This document shows positions 25,161 through 31,076 of a stretch of DNA of 31,076 nucleotides, one piece after another (position 1 is the stretch's first letter; each line of letters starts with the position of its first letter). The notes under the pieces are model-generated. The model saw nothing but the letters and a program-made list of their open reading frames with translations. It had not been told where the DNA came from and did no database searches. The stretch is from assembly GCA_005791855.1 (NCBI GenBank), contig SXUH01000401.1, positions 1-31,076 of the forward strand, written 5' to 3'. Source of the DNA: Bdellovibrionales bacterium. Its GTDB lineage: Bacteria > Bdellovibrionota > Bacteriovoracia > Bacteriovoracales > Bacteriovoracaceae. Position numbers and translations under genes: made by a program.

Positions 25161-25361
25161 ATGGAACTGGATTCGGCCATCGCCCTTTTAAAGAACGCCG
25201 TGAAGTACACCGGCACCATCGATCAGAAGCACATCGACCTGACCCTGGTACCCTCGAAGGACCGGGCCAAGTTCGAGAAGGCCCTGGTGGTCTCCCAGGT
25301 CGCCATCAAGGACGGGAAGATCTCCCGTGACGAGTTCCTGAGGCGACTCGAGCTCGATTAG
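25161..25361 (+). CDS. Small protein, unknown function
   Basis: A 66-aa protein, MELDSAIALLKNAVKYTG..., with AGGAGG ten bases before ATG 25161. It is helical and has the segment AIKDGKISRDEFLRRLEL, which looks a little like an EF-hand or helical-hairpin turn without a complete calcium loop. No signal peptide. Not recognised. Followed by a strong hairpin. Confidence 0.62.
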   Translation: MELDSAIALLKNAVKYTGTIDQKHIDLTLVPSKDRAKFEKALVVSQVAIKDGKISRDEFLRRLELD

Positions 25362-25383
25362 GAAATTCATCTACGTCGGTTAA

Positions 25384-25431
25384 GGCAGCGATTCTAAGTT
25401 CGAAGGTTCCCCTTCGACGAGGATCGCTGCC
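25384..25431. terminator. Two-tier hairpin, probable terminator
   Basis: The outer stem GGCAGCGAT (25384-25392) pairs with ATCGCTGCC (25423-25431). Inside it TCGAAGG (25400-25406) pairs with CCTTCGA (25411-25417) around a TTCC loop. It follows the stop of the 66-aa gene by about 20 nt. Only a short T-rich run comes after, so factor-independent termination is likely but not certain. Nothing else is evident in 25362-25490 apart from a weak TAAAAT box at 25471-25476 before the next gene. Confidence 0.55.
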
Positions 25432-25490
25432 TCCATTTATCAGGTATCTTTCATCCTTTAAGTAACTCTTTAAAATTCCGATAACTCAGT

Positions 25491-28400
25491 ATGATCTTCC
25501 GTCATGCACTCCTTTCTGTGGGAGTGGCGCTACTATTTCAGAACATCATCACTGCCCGGAGCTTTGCTTCGGAGATCCAGTATGCGGGGAGGTGCACCCT
25601 CACCGCGACGCCGACGGGATCGAACACGCTCACACCTGCGAGCCGAGACTTCCTAGTGGGCTGGCCCTGGGAGATCAACGCCAGCTCGACGATCAAGACG
25701 AAGCTCATCGCCAACGGCTGCGGGAAACCGAGGACCTGTGACAAGGCCACGACCTTCTCCGTGGAGATCCACCAGGGCGGCATGAGTGTGGCGACCACGG
25801 CGAGGAAGGCGAACGCCAACGAGCCCGACGGGTACCGGGAGCTCACGCAGGTGAGCCTCAAGACCACGGAAACCTCGCGGGAGCTGGTGGTGAAGTCGGA
25901 GTTCCCGGAGATCGCTTCCCTTAGCTACTCGTGCCGGCGCATCCCGATCTCCGAGGTCCTCCGGATTGCCCAGGCAGAGAACATCGACAAGCTCCTCACC
26001 GACCTCAACTGCCAGACCGGAGACTCCGGGGTCGAGATCGGCAAGCGCCCGACGGATAACCGGAATCGCCAGCTGAACGTCACGTCGACGATCTCCTCCG
26101 GGAACTTCTCCGCCGAGGAGATCGCCCTCATGGAGCAGCGGGGCCGGTTCTACGACCGGGACCCGAAGGTGGTTGACGAGACGGACAAGTGGATCGCGCG
26201 GCTCTCGCCGATCATTCCGCTGCCGGAGAACTTCAAGCTCACCTGCGAAGCTCCCGCACCGGGGGCCCAGCGGGAGCAGCTCGACACCTTCATCACCGCT
26301 CAGTACAAGAAGCTCCAGGCGATCATGGTCAGCGGCCTGCAGATCCCGAGGGCCGACGCCGATCGGATCCCGCTCCGGAGGGACATGGACTGCAAGGAGC
26401 GCGACGCCCTCCTCTGGGCCAACGGCGAGAAGGCCATGACCCCAGCGCTGAGCCTCAAGCTCTCGAAGGAGGAAGCGCTCTGCATGCAGCGGCTCTGCGA
26501 GAAGACCCTCGCGTCCCGGGAGCTCGTCTTCCCGAACCGCTACTTCCGCACCATGGTCATCGACTTCCGGGTCGACCGGTGGCGGGCCCTCGTCTCCGGA
26601 TCGGTCCAGCCGTTCATGACCCTCCCGGACGGGGAGAGTTCCTTCATCGACGAGCAGTACGAGCTCCACTTCATCAAGGTCCCGGCGGGCTTCAGGCCCG
26701 ACGCCCTCGAGATCCAGATCCAGATCGCCATGGACCGGCTCAAGATCAGCCGGGAAGAACTCCTCGCCAGTGACTACTTCAAGAAGTACGTCCTCTCCGA
26801 CGAATGGAAGCAGAAGAAGGAGGCCATCGACCGCGAGCTCACCGACTGGCAGAACCTGCAGGGTGACCGGATGAAGAACCCGGGGGTCACGGCGATCGGG
26901 AAGGGCCAGGAAGTGATCCCGATCCTGAACCTGCGGACCGACATTCCCCGGGAGACCGTCGAAGTAGAAGTTCCGCCGCAGGGGAAGAAGCCGCCGACGG
27001 GCAACAGGACATCGTCCCAGACTTCAAAGAGCAAGACCAGGACGGCGAACAGGCCCGACCGGACCGTTCCGGATCCGTGTCTCATCAAGGGCTTCTCCGG
27101 CCGGTGCTACACCAAGCAACAGTACGACTCGAACGCGGACATAAAAGAAGACGTCGACATCCGGCTGACCTTCGGCGATGGCCGCTACATGGTTCCCTTC
27201 TTCCTGCGCGACGATTTCCCGTGCGGGACCCTCGACGAGCAGACCTTCAAGCGCGAGTTCCGGAACCAGAACGAAGCCCTCCTCGCCCCGGTGAACGCGC
27301 AGTTCTGGGGAGACACGTACATCCCCTCCTGGAACTACAAGGACGAGGAGACCATCAAGTGCCTCGAGACCCGAGGAGAGCAGGCGTACCGCCAGTGTAA
27401 CTGGGAGTACACCTGCCGGAAGGCCAAGGCCGGTGGGGAGTTCATGAGCGTTCCCATGGGCTACTACCGCGGGAAGCAGTACAAGGATAGCTCGGACGCC
27501 TACCGCCGGTACCTCCAGGACTCCGTGCTCATGGGGGACCAGAAAGGGGAGATCGAGGTCATCCCCTTCGGAACACAGTACGAAGACCTGAAGAAGAAGG
27601 CCCTGGCCTGCATCTACGACAAGAAGGCCTGCGACATCTCGATGAGCCAGGCCGAGCTCGATCGGATGCTCATGCAGGCGCACGGCTTCAGCACCATCGA
27701 CGAGTTCAAGGCCTTCGCGAGCGGGGAGTCCAACCGGGAGCGCTACCTCCCGTGGTACAACAACCTCCTCCGGATCGTCAGCGACCCGGCCCAGTTCTCG
27801 AAGTACCTCGTCGCCAACTACCGCACCGGGGGGCTTGCGGTGATGACTCCGCCGTCGCAGAAGGGAGTTCCCGAAGAGGGGATCCAGGCCCTGGAGAATC
27901 CCTTCCGGATGATGTCGGATACGGCGAAGTACCTGCGGTACTCCGCGGAGCTCGCCGCGGATAAGAAGTTCCTCGAAGCCCTCCGCACGACGAACCCGCT
28001 CATCCGCGGGATGCACTTACTAAACCTCCAGGACACCTGGGCGGGCCAGACCATCGAGCGGTCCAACGCGGAGTTCGTCCGCGGGTCCGTCCAGTACATC
28101 CAGTCCTGGACGACGATCCCGATGCAGAACTTCTACAGCGCGCTCGACGGCAACGACACCCTCCGGAAGGTCTTCGAGTGCACCAGTCCGACCCGGATGG
28201 ACGCCTGCCTCGGGCTGCGGGATAACCGGGCGGAGTACACGCGGTACGCGGGCCTCCTCGACACGTTCAACACCAAGATCGAGGCGGGGATCCAGAGACC
28301 GGAGAGTCTGTACTGTCCTCCGAAGAACACCATCTGTCTCGAGAACTGGGCGCGCATGGCCCCGGCCCTCCTCGGAGACACGGCGATCATGCTCCTCTCC

Positions 28401-31076
28401 GCCCCGATCCCGGGCGGGATCTACGCCAGCGGTCTGCTCCTGGCATCCCGGCAGGCGTCTGATTCCTACTACCAAACACTCCGGGCCCGGATGCGGGAAG
28501 AAGGGGTGAGCAACTGGAACCAGCTCTCCGAGGCGAAGAAGAAACTCATCGTCGACGAGAGTCTCCGGAACGGAACCCAGACCTTCATCGTCTCCGCCGC
28601 GGCCACCCTCGCGGGGATGAAGATCCAGGCCGCCGGGTCGGCGAAGATCGTCGGAGGAAACCTCCGGACCGCGAACATGAGCATCCTGAACACGACCAAG
28701 GAAACCGCGGAGGAGCTCACCCGGCGGCAGCTCGTGGTGCGAACCCTCCTCGGGGAAACGGTGATCGGGTTACCCGTGAACGCCGCCCAGACGATGACGG
28801 ACCTCGTGCTCAAGTGCAAGCAGCTCAACCAGTGTGACGAGGCGACGCTCAAGTCCGCGCTCGTCACCGGGATGTTCACCAACGCGGTCATGATCGGGCC
28901 CGCCATCGCTCGGGTGGGGAAGGCCGCGACGAAGACCGGCGGCGCGGACTCCGACCTCGTCCTCACCGTGGACCAGACCCGGATGGCGCAGATCCTCCAG
29001 CAGGCGACCCAGCAGAATGCCCGGCTCCGGGAGTTCCAGCAGAACTACTCGCCGGACCTCTCCTCCGCGGTCGGGGCCACCCGCTACGTGAACGTCGACG
29101 GGACCCTCGTCGCCCAGCGCCTGATGGAGATCGAGACGGGCTCGGGGAAGTTCGGTTGGTACGAAGAGAACGCCGCGGCCGTGAAGCTCGAGATCGAGGC
29201 CAATCCCCAGAAGTACCCGAAGGCGAAGAAGCCAAGGCCCGAGGTCGTGATCTCCTCGAAGGCCGACCTCCAGTCCGACGGGACGCCGAAGGGGTTCATC
29301 GGCCGGGTGAGCAAGAACTCCGAAGATCGGAGCAAGGTCGACAAGACAGAAGATAGGAAACCTCAGGAAACGGATCGGGTCGCAGAGACTCCCACCACCA
29401 CTCTTACGCTCGCGCAGAAGAGGGCCCTGGAGCTCGAAGCGACCCTCGGCGATCTAAGGCTGTCGGAGCTGAAGTTCACTAAGGGTGGAGAAAACCGTGG
29501 GATCATCCAGATCGACGGACCGAATGCTTCCGCAGGGAACCTCGCGTATACCCTTAGCGCCGACGGAACCGTCTTGACCGTGGACTCGATGTTCATCGAC
29601 GTCAACCACCAGGGCCGGAAGCTGAGCGAACTCCTCCTGGCGAAGGCCCTCGCGGAAAATCCACAGGTGACCCGCCTCGAGGGGGCCCTGGCCTTCGACA
29701 ACGTGACCGCTTACATCAACGCCCTGAAAGGCGAAGGGCCGAACTCCGCCGGAACGCCGAAGCGGAAGCTCACGAGGGAAGAAGCCCTCCAGCTGACTCC
29801 GATGTACAGGATCCGGGAGAAGCTCGGCTTCACCGACATCGACATGAGCTCCTTCAAGGTCGTGGTCAAAGAAAACCCGGACCGGGTGGAGATCGAGCTC
29901 GCCGTGAACAGGACCGGAACGCTTAAGAATCAGAAACCTGTTCCGCAGCCGAAGGATCCTCTCGACGAGATCCCGGAGCGGTTCCGAAACCCGAAGCTTT
30001 CGAGGGAAGTTCTCGAAGAAGGTTCCAAGAGTCCTTCCGGGAATGAAGGCGCGAAGAACGCAGAGGCGGAGCTGAGCTCTCAGATCAGTCAGCTCCAGAC
30101 GAAGTTCAAGGCCCTGGGCCTCCAACTCAGTAAGCCGGGGTCGAAAGCAGAACGGCAGAGGCTCCGGTTCGAGCGCGAAGGGATCACCCGGAAGATCAAT
30201 GCCCTCAAGGCGCAGATCAAGGCATCGCAGAATCCGAGTTCGCAGAACGGGAAGGGCAAGACGACGGTCAAGCTCAGCGACTACGAGGCGTCGATCACGG
30301 GCTCCGTCGAACCCCTGGGCCGGCCGGGGACCCTCACCGGGACTCGCTCGAAGATGGATAACTACGTCAACGGCGTGAGTGAGAAGAACCGCGCCGAGAT
30401 CGACTCCAAGAACCGGAACATGGAGTACGAGAACAGCTCGGCCGACGTCCTCACGGATGCCGGGTTCAACGTCGAACAGAATCCCGTGATCCCGGAGCTC
30501 CGGGCGAACCCCGACTACAAGATCAACGGCGCCGTCTTTGACCACTACTCCCCGCGGAACAGTAACTACGCCGGACTCAGCGACGCAGAAGTCGGGAGGG
30601 CCCTGGACAACATCCATAACAACATCATGAATAAGGTTTCTGCCGACCAGGCGGACCGGATCGTCCTGCGCCTCGACGAGAGTGTGACGGATGTGAACGT
30701 AAGCCAACTCCGCTCGCGCTTCGAGCTCCCGGACAGCACGAAGATCAAAGAGCTCATCATCATCCGCGGGACGAAGGTCGAGCACTGGAACTTCGGGCCC
30801 TCAAAGGTTGGAGAGAGAAGATCCATCGACGTGAGTGACATCGTTAGCCGGAGGAAGGTCCCGAGGACTCCGGGGAAGTCGAACCCGGCGGCCAATCTTC
30901 CGCTTCGCCAGACCGGTCCGGTGAGAGTGAAGGGACAGGACGCGGTCCTGGCCAATCAGATCGCGTCCACGAAGGAAGGCCAGGGCCTTGGGTTCAAGCC
31001 CGGGTCCACCGAGGCCGACATACCTTCCGCGAAGACCCAAGACGACTACTGGCAATCGGTCCAGCCGAACCGGGAG
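25491..31076 (+). CDS. Giant secreted polymorphic-toxin-like protein with GNAT-like and CdiA_C-type nuclease domains (3' end beyond window)
   Basis: The frame is open for all 1862 codons to the window end. Residues 1-26 are a Sec signal peptide (MIFRHALLSVGVALLF...ARSFA). Residues 27-about 820 are Cys-rich and unrecognised. A hydrophobic stretch lies near 970-990 (LLGDTAIMLLSAPIPGG). Residues about 1305-1480 look GNAT-like (VDSMFIDVNHQGRKLSELLLAKAL, then YRIREKLGF). Residues about 1550-1600 are coiled coil. Residues about 1604-1771 match the CdiA C-terminal tRNase type: GTLTGTRSKM, EYENSSADVL (Glu1645/1647), NPDYKINGAVFDHYSP with Asp1675 and Asp1684 nine residues apart, and ADQADRIVLRLDES. 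At least 90 more residues follow. No Shine-Dalgarno; the start is supported by the signal peptide. An immunity gene may lie just past the window. Toxin assignment is from remembered family motifs. Confidence 0.8.
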   Translation, partial: MIFRHALLSVGVALLFQNIITARSFASEIQYAGRCTLTATPTGSNTLTPASRDFLVGWPWEINASSTIKTKLIANGCGKPRTCDKATTFSVEIHQGGMSVATTARKANANEPDGYRELTQVSLKTTETSRELVVKSEFPEIASLSYSCRRIPISEVLRIAQAENIDKLLTDLNCQTGDSGVEIGKRPTDNRNRQLNVTSTISSGNFSAEEIALMEQRGRFYDRDPKVVDETDKWIARLSPIIPLPENFKLTCEAPAPGAQREQLDTFITAQYKKLQAIMVSGLQIPRADADRIPLRRDMDCKERDALLWANGEKAMTPALSLKLSKEEALCMQRLCEKTLASRELVFPNRYFRTMVIDFRVDRWRALVSGSVQPFMTLPDGESSFIDEQYELHFIKVPAGFRPDALEIQIQIAMDRLKISREELLASDYFKKYVLSDEWKQKKEAIDRELTDWQNLQGDRMKNPGVTAIGKGQEVIPILNLRTDIPRETVEVEVPPQGKKPPTGNRTSSQTSKSKTRTANRPDRTVPDPCLIKGFSGRCYTKQQYDSNADIKEDVDIRLTFGDGRYMVPFFLRDDFPCGTLDEQTFKREFRNQNEALLAPVNAQFWGDTYIPSWNYKDEETIKCLETRGEQAYRQCNWEYTCRKAKAGGEFMSVPMGYYRGKQYKDSSDAYRRYLQDSVLMGDQKGEIEVIPFGTQYEDLKKKALACIYDKKACDISMSQAELDRMLMQAHGFSTIDEFKAFASGESNRERYLPWYNNLLRIVSDPAQFSKYLVANYRTGGLAVMTPPSQKGVPEEGIQALENPFRMMSDTAKYLRYSAELAADKKFLEALRTTNPLIRGMHLLNLQDTWAGQTIERSNAEFVRGSVQYIQSWTTIPMQNFYSALDGNDTLRKVFECTSPTRMDACLGLRDNRAEYTRYAGLLDTFNTKIEAGIQRPESLYCPPKNTICLENWARMAPALLGDTAIMLLSAPIPGGIYASGLLLASRQASDSYYQTLRARMREEGVSNWNQLSEAKKKLIVDESLRNGTQTFIVSAAATLAGMKIQAAGSAKIVGGNLRTANMSILNTTKETAEELTRRQLVVRTLLGETVIGLPVNAAQTMTDLVLKCKQLNQCDEATLKSALVTGMFTNAVMIGPAIARVGKAATKTGGADSDLVLTVDQTRMAQILQQATQQNARLREFQQNYSPDLSSAVGATRYVNVDGTLVAQRLMEIETGSGKFGWYEENAAAVKLEIEANPQKYPKAKKPRPEVVISSKADLQSDGTPKGFIGRVSKNSEDRSKVDKTEDRKPQETDRVAETPTTTLTLAQKRALELEATLGDLRLSELKFTKGGENRGIIQIDGPNASAGNLAYTLSADGTVLTVDSMFIDVNHQGRKLSELLLAKALAENPQVTRLEGALAFDNVTAYINALKGEGPNSAGTPKRKLTREEALQLTPMYRIREKLGFTDIDMSSFKVVVKENPDRVEIELAVNRTGTLKNQKPVPQPKDPLDEIPERFRNPKLSREVLEEGSKSPSGNEGAKNAEAELSSQISQLQTKFKALGLQLSKPGSKAERQRLRFEREGITRKINALKAQIKASQNPSSQNGKGKTTVKLSDYEASITGSVEPLGRPGTLTGTRSKMDNYVNGVSEKNRAEIDSKNRNMEYENSSADVLTDAGFNVEQNPVIPELRANPDYKINGAVFDHYSPRNSNYAGLSDAEVGRALDNIHNNIMNKVSADQADRIVLRLDESVTDVNVSQLRSRFELPDSTKIKELIIIRGTKVEHWNFGPSKVGERRSIDVSDIVSRRKVPRTPGKSNPAANLPLRQTGPVRVKGQDAVLANQIASTKEGQGLGFKPGSTEADIPSAKTQDDYWQSVQPNRE

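Noticed and set aside
25395..25435. A tRNA 3' half or attachment-site remnant (GTTCGA-like T-loop followed by CCTCCA)
   Set aside because: The bases are fully explained by the nested hairpin and there is no anticodon or D arm upstream.

Overview
The window comes from a GC-rich Gram-negative bacterium, inferred from a lipobox lipoprotein, Sec signal peptides, a sigma54-type promoter and third-position G/C codon use. Gene content (long PutA without a DNA-binding domain, MoxR-DUF58-transglutaminase operon, receiver/PilZ-like regulator, giant Cys-rich secreted protein) would suit Bdellovibrionota or another delta-type lineage, but this placement is weak.

Layout. 1-233 (-) is the 5' end of a secreted protein. 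339-4493 (+) is putA. 15132 down to 4490 (-) is a tight ten-gene operon whose genes overlap or lie within about 12 nt of each other. It runs: carboxyltransferase, CarB-like crotonase, cytochrome P450, acyl carrier protein, left-handed beta-helix transferase, AMP-ligase, CarA-like beta-lactam-forming synthetase, and three Rieske oxygenases, the last broken by an in-frame amber codon. proC (15296-16081, +) diverges from this operon. Then follow a lipoprotein and a NodB deacetylase (-), a winged-helix-like protein and trmK (+), a 543-residue regulator-like protein (+), a small membrane protein (+), a moxR/DUF58/transglutaminase operon (-), two small genes (+), and from 25491 to the window end an uninterrupted reading frame of 1862 codons. 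That frame encodes a secreted polymorphic-toxin-like protein with a CdiA_C-type nuclease domain.

Main result. The operon looks like a carbapenem-type beta-lactam biosynthetic cluster. The 251-aa crotonase has the sequence signature of carboxymethylproline synthase (CarB/ThnE), which joins malonyl-CoA to pyrroline-5-carboxylate (P5C). The 451-aa AsnB-like protein lacks the glutaminase Cys and keeps the Tyr/Glu/Lys set of carbapenam synthetase (CarA). The cluster is bracketed by the two enzymes that make and consume P5C (PutA and ProC) and begins with a carboxyltransferase that could supply malonyl-CoA. No CarC-type Fe/2-oxoglutarate oxygenase is present; three Rieske oxygenases and a P450 occupy that place. 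An AMP-ligase/ACP/beta-helix transferase set may build or attach a side chain. I know of no described carbapenem pathway with this combination, though I could not search.

Regulation. The operon has a near-consensus sigma54 -24/-12 element. At least three other genes have -10 boxes placed so that transcription would begin at or within one base of the ATG, suggesting leaderless mRNAs.
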